Origin: Mycolicibacterium sphagni
Lineage (GTDB): Bacteria; Actinomycetota; Actinomycetes; Mycobacteriales; Mycobacteriaceae
NCBI RefSeq assembly: GCF_002250655.1
Contig: NZ_NOZR01000022.1
Span: 1 to 64,000, forward strand
Reading direction: 5' to 3'
Length of the DNA stretch: 64,000 nucleotides
The notes below the pieces were generated by a model. The model made no database searches, was not told where the DNA came from, and saw nothing but the letters and a program-made list of their open reading frames with translations. Each line of letters starts with the position of its first letter. The stretch's first letter is position 1. The position numbers and the translations under genes were made by a program. Below, piece after piece: positions 40,750-49,403 of the stretch.

Positions 40750-41373
40750 TCAGCTGCCGCGTGCCACCCAGTCGTCGTAGTTCACCAGCTCGTCGCCGAT
40801 GCGGGTGGTGTCGCCATGGCCGGTGTAGACGACGGTGTCGGCGGGCAGCTTGCCGAGCTTGTCCTTGATCGACCCGAGGATCGTCGGGAAATCGGAGAAC
40901 GAGCGGCCGGTCGCGCCGGGGCCGCCCTGGAACAGAGTGTCGCCGGAGAACACCGCGCCCAGCGCCGGGGCGTAGAGGCAGGTGGAGCCGGGGGAGTGAC
41001 CCGGGGTGGCGATGGCGTGCAACTCGATCCCGTCGGCTTTGAGTACCTGGCCGTCCTCGATGGTGCGGAACTGCTTGTCGCCATGGGTCATTCGCCACAG
41101 CATGTCGTCGGCCGGATTCAGCAGGACCGGGGCGTCGAGGTCGGCCGACAGCTGCGGTGCGACCGTGATGTGGTCGTTGTGCCCGTGGGTGCACACCACC
41201 GCGACGACGTGGCGGTTGCCGACCGCGTCCTCGATGGCCTTGGCATCGTGGGCGGCGTCGATCACGATCACCTCGGACTCGTCGCCGACGATCCAGATGT
41301 TGTTGTCGACTTCCCAACTGCCGCCGTCGAGTTCGAAGGTACCGCTGGTGACCACCCGCTCGATGCCGCTCAC
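40750..41373 (-). CDS. MBL-fold metallo-hydrolase (partner of mscR)
   Basis: A 207-residue metallo-beta-lactamase-fold hydrolase with the zinc motif THGHNDH (residues about 62-68), the second-site Asp in FSGDTLF and metal-binding His in PGHSPGST. It overlaps mscR by ATGA and is co-transcribed, as the pair is in M. tuberculosis (Rv2259-Rv2260). It may act on a mycothiol thioester such as S-formylmycothiol, as glyoxalase II-like enzymes do. That is inference from linkage. Confidence 0.85.
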   Translation of the reverse strand: MSGIERVVTSGTFELDGGSWEVDNNIWIVGDESEVIVIDAAHDAKAIEDAVGNRHVVAVVCTHGHNDHITVAPQLSADLDAPVLLNPADDMLWRMTHGDKQFRTIEDGQVLKADGIELHAIATPGHSPGSTCLYAPALGAVFSGDTLFQGGPGATGRSFSDFPTILGSIKDKLGKLPADTVVYTGHGDTTRIGDELVNYDDWVARGS

Positions 41374-42455
41374 AGGATCACGACCGAGCGGAGTACCTCG
41401 CCGGCGTGCATGCGATGGAATGCCGACTCGACGTCTTCTAACCCGATGCGTTCGGAGACGAACTTCTCCAGTGGCAGGCGGCCCTGGCGGTAGAGGCTGA
41501 TCAGGGTGGGGAAATCCCGCTCGGGCAGGCAGTCGCCGTACCAGGAGGACTTCAGCGATCCGCCGCGGGAGAAGAAGTCCACCAGTGGCATGTCCAGGCG
41601 CATGTCCGGGGTCGGAACACCAACCAGCACAACGGTTCCGGCTAGGTCGCGGGCGTAGAAGGCCTGCTTCCAGGTTTCCGGGCGGCCCACCGCGTCGATC
41701 ACCACGTCCGCACCGAACCCGTCGGTCAGGTCCTGAATGGTTGCGACGGCGTCGAATTCTTTGGCGTTCACGGTGTGGGTGGCCCCGAACTCGCGGGCCC
41801 AGTCGAGCTTCTTGTTGTCGGTGTCGACGGCGATGATCTTCTTCGCGCCGACCAGGGCGGCCCCGGCGATCGCCGCGTCACCGACACCGCCGCAGCCGAT
41901 CACCGCGACGGTGTCGTCGCGGCCGACAGCGCCAGTGTTGACCGCGGCGCCGAGCCCGGCCATCACGCCGCAGCCGAGCAGTCCGGCCACGGCGGGGTCG
42001 GCCTCGGGATCGACCTTGGTGCACTGCCCTTCGTGGACCAGGGTCTTGTCGGCGAATGCACCGATGCCCAGTGCGGGCGTCAGCTCGGTGCCGTCGGTCA
42101 GCGTCATCTTCTGGGTGGCGTTGTGGGTGTCGAAGCAGTACCACGGGCGTCCGCGCTTGCAGGCCCGGCACTGACCACAGACCGCGCGCCAGTTGAGGAT
42201 CACGAAGTCACCCGGCTCGACATTGGTGACGCCCGCGCCGACGGTTTCGACGGTGCCGGCGGCCTCGTGGCCGAGCAGGAAGGGGTACTCGTCGTTGATG
42301 CCGCCTTCGCGGTAGGTCAGGTCCGTGTGGCAGACCCCGCACGCGATGACCTTGACCACCACTTCGCCGGGACCGGGGTCGGGGATGACGATGTCGACCA
42401 ATTCGACGGGTTGCTTCTTTGACCGAGAGATCACACCGCGCACTGTCTGGCTCAT
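41370..42455 (-). CDS. mscR: S-(hydroxymethyl)mycothiol dehydrogenase / S-nitrosomycothiol reductase MscR
   Basis: A 361-residue class III-type zinc alcohol dehydrogenase. Catalytic zinc ligands are in ACGVCHTDLTYREG and LLGHEAAG. Structural zinc is held by the four Cys of CGQCRACKRGRPWYC. The NAD fold shows VIGCGGVGDAAIAGAALVGA. It matches mycobacterial MscR, which oxidises the formaldehyde-mycothiol adduct and reduces S-nitrosomycothiol. It is divergent from the TPR-like gene with 35 bp between starts. The MBL-fold gene follows with an ATGA overlap. Confidence 0.93.
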   Translation of the reverse strand: MSQTVRGVISRSKKQPVELVDIVIPDPGPGEVVVKVIACGVCHTDLTYREGGINDEYPFLLGHEAAGTVETVGAGVTNVEPGDFVILNWRAVCGQCRACKRGRPWYCFDTHNATQKMTLTDGTELTPALGIGAFADKTLVHEGQCTKVDPEADPAVAGLLGCGVMAGLGAAVNTGAVGRDDTVAVIGCGGVGDAAIAGAALVGAKKIIAVDTDNKKLDWAREFGATHTVNAKEFDAVATIQDLTDGFGADVVIDAVGRPETWKQAFYARDLAGTVVLVGVPTPDMRLDMPLVDFFSRGGSLKSSWYGDCLPERDFPTLISLYRQGRLPLEKFVSERIGLEDVESAFHRMHAGEVLRSVVIL

Positions 42456-42490
42456 TTGCCAAACATTAGCGTGACCGTCGCGGAACGGCC

Positions 42491-43468
42491 GTGGCTGTCC
42501 CGGTCGAGCGATACGGTGGAGTCTTGCTTACCGCGAGAGTTGAAACCCAGACTGACCTGCTGGTCACGGCCCGTGCCGCCTACCGCGGCGGCGACTTCGA
42601 AACCAGCTACGCGGCGTTCTCGCGTGCGGGTGCGGTGGGGCCGCTGGCCGTCGACGATCTCGACGCGATGGCGACTGCCGCGGGGCGGCTTGGACACGGC
42701 CGGGAGGCCACCCGGGTCGGCGAGCTCGTGTACGTCCGGTTGACCCGCACCGACCCCAACGCCGCGGCGGGTAAGGCGGTCGAACTCGGTTCGGCCTGGC
42801 TCTCGCGCGGTGAGTGGGCTATCGGTCTGAGCTGGATCCGCCGGGCGCGGGGGTTGCTTGCCGGCGCCCCCGATGGGCCGGTGCTGGGGAGGCTGACCTA
42901 CCTGGAAACCGTCGTGGCGGTGCTCAGCGACGAGGCCGATCTGGCTGCCGAACGGTCGGCGGTGCTGCGGGAGATGTCGTTGCGGGTAGCGCAACCGGCG
43001 GTGGCCGGCGAGGCGTACTACCAGCTGGGTGAGGTGCGTCGGCGCCGAGGTGACGTCGACGGAGCATTCGCGGCGTACGCCAGGGCGCAGGAGTTGGGCG
43101 TTGCGCCGCAGCCGGGTGAGGCGCTGTTGCGATGTGTGCTTGGCGATGTCGACACTGCCCGCGCCCAGGTGCGGGCCGCGATGGCCGTGGCCAACTCGAG
43201 GGACCTGCCGCGCCTGCTGCGCGGAGCGATCCAAATAGCCTTGGCAGCAGGCGATCTCGAAGAAGCCGAACATCACCTGCGCGAGCTGGAGTCCGCTGAT
43301 GCCGACGACCTCGCGCTGCGTGGGGCAGTGCTGGTGCGGCGCGGTCGCTACCGCGAGGCCCTGACGGTGTTGCGTATCGCGCTGCGGGAGCGTCGGGAGT
43401 CAGCGTACGAATCCGCGCAACTGCATCAGTGGATCGACGAGGCTTACCGCGGTCTGGGAACCCGGTAG
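42491..43468 (+). CDS. TPR-like helical repeat protein
   Basis: A protein of up to 325 residues built of helix pairs with TPR-like spacing: AYYQLGEVRRRRGDVDGAFA, the AYARAQELGVAPQPGEALLR pair, RGAVLVRRGRYREALTVLRI. No catalytic motif or signal peptide is seen. It resembles the tetratricopeptide part of LuxR/LAL-type proteins without the ATPase or DNA-binding domains. The start is uncertain (GTG 42491, or TTG 42523 after TACGGT). It lies divergent from mscR and 10 bp upstream of the serine hydrolase gene. Confidence 0.65.
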   Translation: MAVPVERYGGVLLTARVETQTDLLVTARAAYRGGDFETSYAAFSRAGAVGPLAVDDLDAMATAAGRLGHGREATRVGELVYVRLTRTDPNAAAGKAVELGSAWLSRGEWAIGLSWIRRARGLLAGAPDGPVLGRLTYLETVVAVLSDEADLAAERSAVLREMSLRVAQPAVAGEAYYQLGEVRRRRGDVDGAFAAYARAQELGVAPQPGEALLRCVLGDVDTARAQVRAAMAVANSRDLPRLLRGAIQIALAAGDLEEAEHHLRELESADADDLALRGAVLVRRGRYREALTVLRIALRERRESAYESAQLHQWIDEAYRGLGTR

Positions 43469-43478
43469 CCTGCTCTGG

Positions 43479-44306
43479 ATGTCCATGCCACTCGACTTGA
43501 TCGCCGACTGGCCTGTTCCGACCGCAGCCGCTGTGGTGGTGGGCAGTGCCGGGGTGATCGCCGAGTATGGAGACACCGGCCATCAGTTCCGGCTGGCGTC
43601 GGTGACCAAACCCCTCGCGGCGCGCGCCGCCCAGGTCGCGATCGAAGAGGGCGTGGTGGAACTGGACACCCCGGCGGGTCCGCCCGGCAGCACGGTCCGG
43701 CATCTGTTGGCGCACGCCTCGGGGCTGGCCATGCATTCCGCCGAGGTGATGGCCCAGCCGGGCAAGCGGCGGATCTACTCCAACTACGGGTTTCAGGTGC
43801 TGGCCGAGGCGGTCGAAGACGGCGCGGGGATTGAATTCGGCCAGTATCTGGCCGAGGCGGTGTTCGAGCCGTTGGGCATGACTGCCTCGCGGCTGGACGG
43901 TGGAGGGGCAGCAGCCGGCCACGGCGGGGTGTCCACCGTGGCTGACCTCGCGGTTTTCGCCGGCGACTTGCTGATCCCGCGGACGGTGTCAGGGCAGCTG
44001 CATGAGTGCGCGACCTCTGTGCAGTTCCCAGGCCTGAGCGGGGTATTGCCCGGTTTCGGGGTCCAGCGCCCGAATGACTGGGGCCTGGGGTTCGAGATTC
44101 GCGACGGAAAGTCGCCGCACTGGACCGGCTTTGCCAACTCTGCGCGCACCTTCGGTCATTTCGGCCAGACCGGCACCTTCTTGTGGGTGGACCCCGATCG
44201 GGCATTGTCGCTGGTAGTGCTCACGGACCGGGACTTTGACGAGTGGGCCAGGCCGTTGTGGCCGGCAATCTCTGATGAAGTTCTGAGAGTGTACGGAGCG
44301 AACTAG
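43479..44306 (+). CDS. Serine hydrolase, beta-lactamase (class C-like) family
   Basis: A 275-residue serine hydrolase. The catalytic SxxK tetrad is SVTK (Ser41-Lys44), the second motif is YSNYG (about residue 105), and a HFGQTGTF segment stands for the KTG box. Relatives are penicillin-binding esterases or D-aminopeptidases; M. tuberculosis Rv2257c is the positional equivalent. There is no signal peptide, so it is probably cytoplasmic. TAGCCT ends seven bases before ATG 43479, hinting at a leaderless start. Confidence 0.8.
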   Translation: MSMPLDLIADWPVPTAAAVVVGSAGVIAEYGDTGHQFRLASVTKPLAARAAQVAIEEGVVELDTPAGPPGSTVRHLLAHASGLAMHSAEVMAQPGKRRIYSNYGFQVLAEAVEDGAGIEFGQYLAEAVFEPLGMTASRLDGGGAAAGHGGVSTVADLAVFAGDLLIPRTVSGQLHECATSVQFPGLSGVLPGFGVQRPNDWGLGFEIRDGKSPHWTGFANSARTFGHFGQTGTFLWVDPDRALSLVVLTDRDFDEWARPLWPAISDEVLRVYGAN

Positions 44307-44416
44307 CGCAACATAGGCCTCACAAGGCACAATAGACACGCACGACACAATCGCAATCTTCGGAAACACCAGGTCGTTGGGGAAGACGTCCCTCGTGGAA
44401 CCGAAGGAGCAAGGTG

Positions 44417-44929
44417 ATGCGTGCGTCGAACCAGTTCGCCGATGCGACGACTGGCGTGGTGTACATCCACGCCTCTCCCGCAGCGGTGTGCCCACACGTT
44501 GAGTGGGCACTGTCGTCGACCCTGAATGCCAGGGCGAATTTGAAGTGGACCCCTCAGCCTGCCATGCCTGGGCAGCTGCGTGCGGTGACCAACTGGATTG
44601 GTCCCGTTGGCACTGGTGCCCGGCTGGCCAATGCGCTGCGCTCATGGTCGGTCCTGCGGTTCGAGGTCACCGAAGATCCAAGCGCGGGCGTGGATGGCGA
44701 GCGGTTCTGCCATACGCCGCAGCTGGGCCTGTGGAGCGGTGCCATGAGTGCCAACGGCGACATCATGGTCGGCGAGATGCGGTTGCGCACGCTGATGTCC
44801 TCGGGTGCCGACACGTTGGCCGCCGAACTCGACACGGTGCTCGGCACCGCGTGGGACGAGGCGCTCGAGCCGTACCGCGACGGCGGTGACAGCGGCGAGG
44901 TCAGCTGGCTGAGCCGAGGAGTCGGCTAA
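44417..44929 (+). CDS. DUF3145 family protein
   Basis: A 170-residue conserved actinobacterial protein (position equivalent to Rv2256c). Typical segments are GVVYIHASPAAVCPHVEWAL, WTPQPAMPGQLRAV, SWSVLRFEVTEDPS and GERFCHTPQLGLWSGAM. Function is unknown. ATG 44417 has AAGGAG seven bases upstream; a GTG sits one codon before. It is highly conserved across mycobacteria, suggesting a core role. It overlaps the convergent LLM gene by 4 bp. Confidence 0.88.
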   Translation: MRASNQFADATTGVVYIHASPAAVCPHVEWALSSTLNARANLKWTPQPAMPGQLRAVTNWIGPVGTGARLANALRSWSVLRFEVTEDPSAGVDGERFCHTPQLGLWSGAMSANGDIMVGEMRLRTLMSSGADTLAAELDTVLGTAWDEALEPYRDGGDSGEVSWLSRGVG

Positions 44930-45801
44930 GCGGGTTTCGCGATGAGTTCGTCGGCGACCCAGCGAGCTACGCCGCCCCGATAGGGATCCGATAGTCCGAG
45001 CACAAGGTGTTCGAAGCCGGCCTCGATGGCTTGCCCGATCGCATCGCGGGTCGCCTCGGGCTGGTCGTAGGAAACCGGGATGTGCATCGAGCGGACGATG
45101 CTGCCGGGGTCCCGGCCGAGTTCGTCGCAATATCGGTCGAGCAGGGCGCTACGCGACTTCGCATCCTCGATATCGCCGCCCGGGATGTTCCACACGTCGG
45201 CGTGCTTGGCGGTAATCCGCAGCAGCCGCGCGGACCGGCCGCCGGTGACGATCGGCGGGCAGGGCCTCTGAACGGGCTTCGGATTGCCGAACGCGCCGGC
45301 GAGGTGAATGTGGTTGCCGTCGAAGTCGAACGGTTCGTCCGCAGTCCACAACCGGCGGATCACGGTCAGCGCTTCATCGAGGGCACCCATGGAGTCGGCG
45401 AAGTTGTCGTAGGGCAGCCCGTGAGCTTGGTACTCCCGGCGGGCGATCGGCAGGCTTGGGCGAGAGCCCGCGCCGATCCCGAAGTCCAGGCGCCCATTGG
45501 CGACGATGTCGACGGTGGTGGCGATCTTGGCGAGCATGGCCGGCGGGCGGAAGCGATTGCTGGTGACGAGTAGTCCCAGCCGCAGTCGATCGGTTTGGGC
45601 GGCCAATGCCGAAAGCAATGTCCAGCCTTCGAATATCGGACCGTCGCGGTCGCCGAAGATGGGCAGCAGGTGATCGAAGAGCCACGCATGTTCGATTTCG
45701 GGGATGGCGTCGGCTTCTCGCCAGAGCGTCACGATGTCGTCGTAGCTGACCTGCGATTGTGCCGTCATGATCCCGAACCGTGGCCGTGGTGTGCGCGTCA
45801 T
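44926..45801 (-). CDS. LLM-class (luciferase-like) oxidoreductase, probably F420-dependent
   Basis: A 291-residue luciferase-like TIM barrel: RFGIMTAQSQVSYDDIVTLW at the N-terminus, LVTSNRFRPPAMLAKIATTV, DIVANGRLDFGIGAGSR (the family cofactor strand), and PPIVTGGRSARLLRITAKHAD. In mycobacteria, enzymes of this subgroup commonly use F420. The substrate is unknown. It is divergent from a TetR gene with two perfect palindromes in the gap and is the likely regulatory target. Confidence 0.83.
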   Translation of the reverse strand: MTRTPRPRFGIMTAQSQVSYDDIVTLWREADAIPEIEHAWLFDHLLPIFGDRDGPIFEGWTLLSALAAQTDRLRLGLLVTSNRFRPPAMLAKIATTVDIVANGRLDFGIGAGSRPSLPIARREYQAHGLPYDNFADSMGALDEALTVIRRLWTADEPFDFDGNHIHLAGAFGNPKPVQRPCPPIVTGGRSARLLRITAKHADVWNIPGGDIEDAKSRSALLDRYCDELGRDPGSIVRSMHIPVSYDQPEATRDAIGQAIEAGFEHLVLGLSDPYRGGVARWVADELIAKPA

Positions 45802-45831
45802 ATGAACCCTTGGATCTACACTTCATTAACC

Positions 45832-45870
45832 GGAACAATGTTCCATCTCGACGTTACGGAACACTGTTCC
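45832..45870. promoter_or_regulatory. Two perfect TetR operator-like palindromes
   Basis: GGAACAATGTTCC (45832-45844) and GGAACACTGTTCC (45858-45870) are perfect 13-bp palindromes with the same GGAAC-N3-GTTCC arms, 26 bp apart. They lie between the divergent LLM oxidoreductase (45801) and TetR (45894) starts. They are strong candidates for the TetR binding sites. The arms resemble the sites at 37260-37294. Confidence 0.75.
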
Positions 45871-45893
45871 GCTTTGCAACAGGAGGTGCGGCC

Positions 45894-46469
45894 TTGGCGG
45901 GATCTGGCGCGTCGTCGCCTCGCAAGCGTTCGGACGCGCGCCGCAATGAGGCGAACCTGCTTTCTGCTGCGGCCGCGAGCTTCGTCGATGCCGGGGTCGA
46001 TGTGCCGGTGCGCGATATCGCTGCCCGCGCCGGCGTGGGGGTTGGGACGATCTACCGACACTTCCCGACCCGCGCCGACCTCCTCGTGGCGGTATACCGC
46101 CATCAGGTTGAGGCGTGTGCTGAGGCCGGACCCACTCTGCTCGACCAGAAGACTTCACCTCTTGCGGCACTGGCGGATTGGATCGACCTGTTTATCGATT
46201 TCCTGGTGACCAAGCATGGCCTTGCGGGCGCGATGCAGTCCGATGCGGCGGCCTTCGGAACGCTGCACGCCTATTTTCTGGATCGACTGGTGCCCGTGTG
46301 CGCACAGTTACTCGGCGCGGCCGCCAGCGCGGGCGAGATCGTTCCCGACGTCGACGCGTACGGATTCATGCGCGCCATCGGCAATCTGTGCATCGGTGCC
46401 GAGAGTGATCCGAACTACGACGCCCGCCGAATGGTCGGGCTGATGATGGCAGGTCTTCGCCCGCAATAG
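45894..46469 (+). CDS. TetR family transcriptional regulator
   Basis: A 191-residue repressor with helix-turn-helix VDVPVRDIAARAGVGVGTIY, then RHFPTRADLLVAVYRHQVEA; the C-terminal part resembles the SbtR-like C-terminal domain. The TTG start at 45894 is chosen because AGGAGG (45881-45886) lies seven bases upstream. The frame is open to 45780 but would then overlap the operator region. It likely represses itself and the divergent F420-type oxidoreductase. Confidence 0.86.
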   Translation: MAGSGASSPRKRSDARRNEANLLSAAAASFVDAGVDVPVRDIAARAGVGVGTIYRHFPTRADLLVAVYRHQVEACAEAGPTLLDQKTSPLAALADWIDLFIDFLVTKHGLAGAMQSDAAAFGTLHAYFLDRLVPVCAQLLGAAASAGEIVPDVDAYGFMRAIGNLCIGAESDPNYDARRMVGLMMAGLRPQ

Positions 46470-46476
46470 ATTTCAG

Positions 46477-47877
46477 TCAAAACGGTGGTGGTTTGTTTCG
46501 TTCGGTGACGCGGTCGTCGTTGAGTTTGCGTTCGGTGGTGATGCGGTGGGCGCGTTGGGCGGCGCGGGTTTTTCGTCGGGTGGGCATCATGATGCCGAGG
46601 GTCGGTGGGGGTTGGCCTACCGGTGGGGGCAGGGTCGCGGTGGTGACGTTCCAGTGCGGGATCAGCAGTCGGCTACCCGGTTGAGTCGTATAGGTGTGGC
46701 CAGTCGGTGAGGTCCACACGATCGTGCCGTCGGGGTGTTGGCGGTCGCGCCAGCCGGCCCAGAAAGTCTTGAGCAGGTGGTGCTTTCGGCACACGCAGGC
46801 CAGGTTGGAGGCGTGGGTGGGTCCCCACGGCCAGGGGATGGTGTGGTCGATATCGCAGTACTCGGCGGGCTTATCGCAGTTGGGGAAGCGGCACGTCATG
46901 TCGCGCATCCGGACGAACTCATCCAAGGCCGTCGAGGGGCGATAGCCGGGTTCGGGCTCGTCACCCGGTCGACGCAGCTCGCGCACTTTCGCCCCGGACT
47001 CGATCAACTCGGCCAGGACTGGGGCCGGCACGATCCCTCGGTTGCCGGTGATGATCCCCGTCGCGGGCCGTGGGCTGCTCGGCTCGGCCTCGGCCACGAC
47101 GTGCACAACCACATTGGCCGCACGGGAATCAGGCTCAGCGGCCGGGCAGTCCGGGCCGCCGCAGGTGCATGCCAGCCGATCCGACCCCGCACCGATCGCG
47201 CCCAGAGCGTCGGAGCGCAGTTCGCCGACAGAGCGCGGATCACCCTCACACACCCCACGCACCATCTCGGCCAACCGCCGATCCATGACGGTGGCGTCGG
47301 TGACCAGCAGTGTTCCCCGAATCTCGACGACTCCGTGCTGCGCATTACGCAGGTCGACGACCACATCGCGGCCCTGGGTCCGCGACCGGGTTCGGCGCAC
47401 CGCACCAGGGTCGTAGCGGTCCACCCAGAAATCAATGGCGCGTTGCAGTTTCATCGTCGATAGCGGACCCCACGTCACCGCATCGTCCGCGATGGCGCGA
47501 TCCACCAGCGCCAGTGTCGCGCGATCGCGGATCAGGTCGGTGCGGTCCACGATTGCCTCACAGACCCGATAGCCCAGGGTCCCTTGCGAGAACAGCGCCG
47601 CAACCTTGTGCAGCCGATGCCGCAGCGACAACGCCAAATGCATCTCACTGGAAGCCCGACCGTGTGTCACCCCCAGGATCGCCGACACCTCGGCAGCCGC
47701 GGCATCCCACTCATCACACGCCCAGTGGGCGTGCTCATCATCAGCACAGCGACGGGCCGCCAACTCCCCGATGGCCGCCACCCGCCGCGCCGCGTCCTGG
47801 TTCTCCGCACGAGCCGAGTCCCCGATCACGGCCACCACTGCCGCATCGCTCGAGAACCCCAATCCACCATCGAACAC
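46477..47877 (-). CDS. HNH endonuclease of the 13E12 (DUF222) repeat family
   Basis: A 466-residue protein. Residues 1 to about 300 form the DUF222 domain (AAVVAVIGDSARAENQDAAR, RRVAAIGELAARRC and onward). The C-terminal HNH domain reads CRFPNCDKPAEYCDIDHTIP, then NLACVCRKHHLLK, with Cys pairs and the HNH histidines. Members of this repeat family occur in many copies in mycobacteria and some are LexA-regulated. GTG 47877 is my start; it lies inside a perfect SOS box. The frame remains open to 48399 but upstream codons belong to the opposite-strand SRPBCC gene. Convergent with the TetR gene. Confidence 0.85.
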   Translation of the reverse strand: MFDGGLGFSSDAAVVAVIGDSARAENQDAARRVAAIGELAARRCADDEHAHWACDEWDAAAAEVSAILGVTHGRASSEMHLALSLRHRLHKVAALFSQGTLGYRVCEAIVDRTDLIRDRATLALVDRAIADDAVTWGPLSTMKLQRAIDFWVDRYDPGAVRRTRSRTQGRDVVVDLRNAQHGVVEIRGTLLVTDATVMDRRLAEMVRGVCEGDPRSVGELRSDALGAIGAGSDRLACTCGGPDCPAAEPDSRAANVVVHVVAEAEPSSPRPATGIITGNRGIVPAPVLAELIESGAKVRELRRPGDEPEPGYRPSTALDEFVRMRDMTCRFPNCDKPAEYCDIDHTIPWPWGPTHASNLACVCRKHHLLKTFWAGWRDRQHPDGTIVWTSPTGHTYTTQPGSRLLIPHWNVTTATLPPPVGQPPPTLGIMMPTRRKTRAAQRAHRITTERKLNDDRVTERNKPPPF

Positions 47878-47885
47878 ATGTTCGA
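47870..47885. promoter_or_regulatory. Consensus mycobacterial SOS (LexA) box
   Basis: TCGAACACATGTTCGA is an exact match to the mycobacterial LexA consensus TCGAAC-N4-GTTCGA and overlaps the GTG start of the 13E12 HNH gene. LexA binding here would block initiation, so the gene should be induced by DNA damage. 13E12-family genes in M. tuberculosis are known LexA targets. Confidence 0.85.
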
Positions 47886-48069
47886 TTATGCCATCGCGGG
47901 GCGACACGTTTCGATGCCCGTTGATCCCTTGATCGTGACGAACGGCCTTCCCGCGGCGGATATCCCTGCCGGAACGGAGAACATGAGTGCCGTGCACGTG
48001 AAAAGCAAGCATAGACAACCCGGGAAGGCATTCGAATACTTCGCTGCGGCCACCGCCTAACCTGAAGCC

Positions 48070-48504
48070 ATGGTCACTCTCCACGTCGAGAAGACGATCG
48101 CCGCGCCGCCCGACAAGGTCTTCGCCTGGCTCGCCGACCCGGTCAACCTGAAGTCCGCTCCGTTGATCGTCACCGCGGATTGGGCGAAGGATTCGCCGCC
48201 TCCCGGCCTCGGTGCCGTCCGCACCGGCTTCGCGATCGGCCTGTGGTTTCGGGAGAAGATCGTCGCCTACGACCCGCCCCACAGCTATACCTACCTGATC
48301 GTCGGATCGGTTCCGGCCTTCGACCACGAAGGCGGCACGCTGACCTTCACTCCGGACAGCGACGGCACCCGCGTCGACTGGGCCAGCACCTACACCCATC
48401 CGGTCCGTGGCGGCGGCAAGGCGATGGAGGCTCTCAGCGCCAAGCTGCTGCCGTGGAATTTCCGTGCGGTTCTCGACGGTTGCGCGAAGGCACTGGAACG
48501 CTAA
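48070..48504 (+). CDS. SRPBCC (START-like) family protein
   Basis: A 144-residue START-like protein: VEKTIAAPPDKVFAWLADPV at the N-terminus, a middle with VAYDPPHSYTYLIVG, GGTLTFTPDSDGTRVDWA strands, and a C-terminal helix. It probably binds a hydrophobic ligand. TAACCT (48058-48063) ends six bases before ATG 48070, indicating a leaderless start. It overlaps the convergent diacylglycerol kinase gene by 4 bp. Confidence 0.75.
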   Translation: MVTLHVEKTIAAPPDKVFAWLADPVNLKSAPLIVTADWAKDSPPPGLGAVRTGFAIGLWFREKIVAYDPPHSYTYLIVGSVPAFDHEGGTLTFTPDSDGTRVDWASTYTHPVRGGGKAMEALSAKLLPWNFRAVLDGCAKALER

Positions 48505-49403
48505 ACCGGCTTCGGGACAATAATTTTCAGTGCACCCGGAACTGCTGAGATCTCGGCGGGCAGCGGGCAGGCGTAGTCGCCGTCGGCGTAGGCATTGATG
48601 CCGGGGGAGTCGACGGTGACGGTCCGCGCCCGGGCGGTGCTGACCTGGGGCAGGTTCACGTGCGTGCCTTTGAAGACCGTCGGGAACAACCGGACCAGCT
48701 TCGTACGCGAGGACGAGTGCACCATGGTGATGTCGAGCATGCCGTCGCAGTGACTGGCCCCCGGCGTGATCAACATGCCGCCGCCGTAGCTGCGGGTGTT
48801 GCCGAATGCCGCCAGGGTGAGATCGGCGACGATCTCCCGCTCACCGTCGAGCACCAGCCGAAACGGCAACGGCCGCAACTGGGATATCTCGGCGACCAGT
48901 GCGACGTTGTAACGCATCCGTCCGTGTGGCCAGCTCATTCGGTTGACGCGATCGCTGACCAGCGAATCGAACCCAGTCGCAGCGACCGTGCCGAACCAGG
49001 TGCTGGTCCCGTCGGCGCCTTTGATGTTCCCGAGGTCGACGGTCTCGGTGTATCCGGCGGCGATCACGTCGACTGCGGCCACCGGATCGGCTTGGGGCAG
49101 TCCGTATTCGCGGGCATGGTCGTTGCCGGTGCCGGCCGGCACGATGCCCAGGGGAATGCCGGTGCGCGCCAGCGCCTGAAGCGCCAGTCGAATGACCCCG
49201 TCACCGCCCACGACGACCAGCGCATCGGTTTCCCGGGTCAAGGCCTCGTCGACCAGTTCACGGGCGTGGGCGGCATCGCGGCCGATGATCCCGGTCACGT
49301 TGATCCCGAGCTCCTGGAAGCGAGACACCGCCCGCTCGCCGGCGTGCGGCGCGTTGCCGTGACCCGACTTCGGGTTCGTCAGGACGGTGACGTGGGAAAT
49401 CAT
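48501..49403 (-). CDS. dagK: Diacylglycerol kinase family lipid kinase (DagK, Rv2252-like)
   Basis: A 300-residue lipid kinase of the YegS/DagK type. It begins VTVLTNPKSGHGNAPHAG, with the nucleotide-binding VVVGGDGVIRLALQAL motif near residue 60, IPLGIVPAGTGNDHAREYG, and GGGMLITPGASHCDGMLDI. It phosphorylates diacylglycerol to phosphatidic acid. In M. tuberculosis the orthologue Rv2252 is linked to phosphatidylinositol and PIM synthesis. ATG 49403 overlaps the stop of the FAD-linked oxidase by ATGA; the frame opens further upstream but inside that gene. Confidence 0.88.
   Translation of the reverse strand: MISHVTVLTNPKSGHGNAPHAGERAVSRFQELGINVTGIIGRDAAHARELVDEALTRETDALVVVGGDGVIRLALQALARTGIPLGIVPAGTGNDHAREYGLPQADPVAAVDVIAAGYTETVDLGNIKGADGTSTWFGTVAATGFDSLVSDRVNRMSWPHGRMRYNVALVAEISQLRPLPFRLVLDGEREIVADLTLAAFGNTRSYGGGMLITPGASHCDGMLDITMVHSSSRTKLVRLFPTVFKGTHVNLPQVSTARARTVTVDSPGINAYADGDYACPLPAEISAVPGALKIIVPKPV

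Noticed and set aside
47878..48399. 5' extension of the HNH gene to 48399
   Set aside because: The extension lies antisense to a START-like gene and upstream of the SOS box; the DUF222 similarity starts near 47877.
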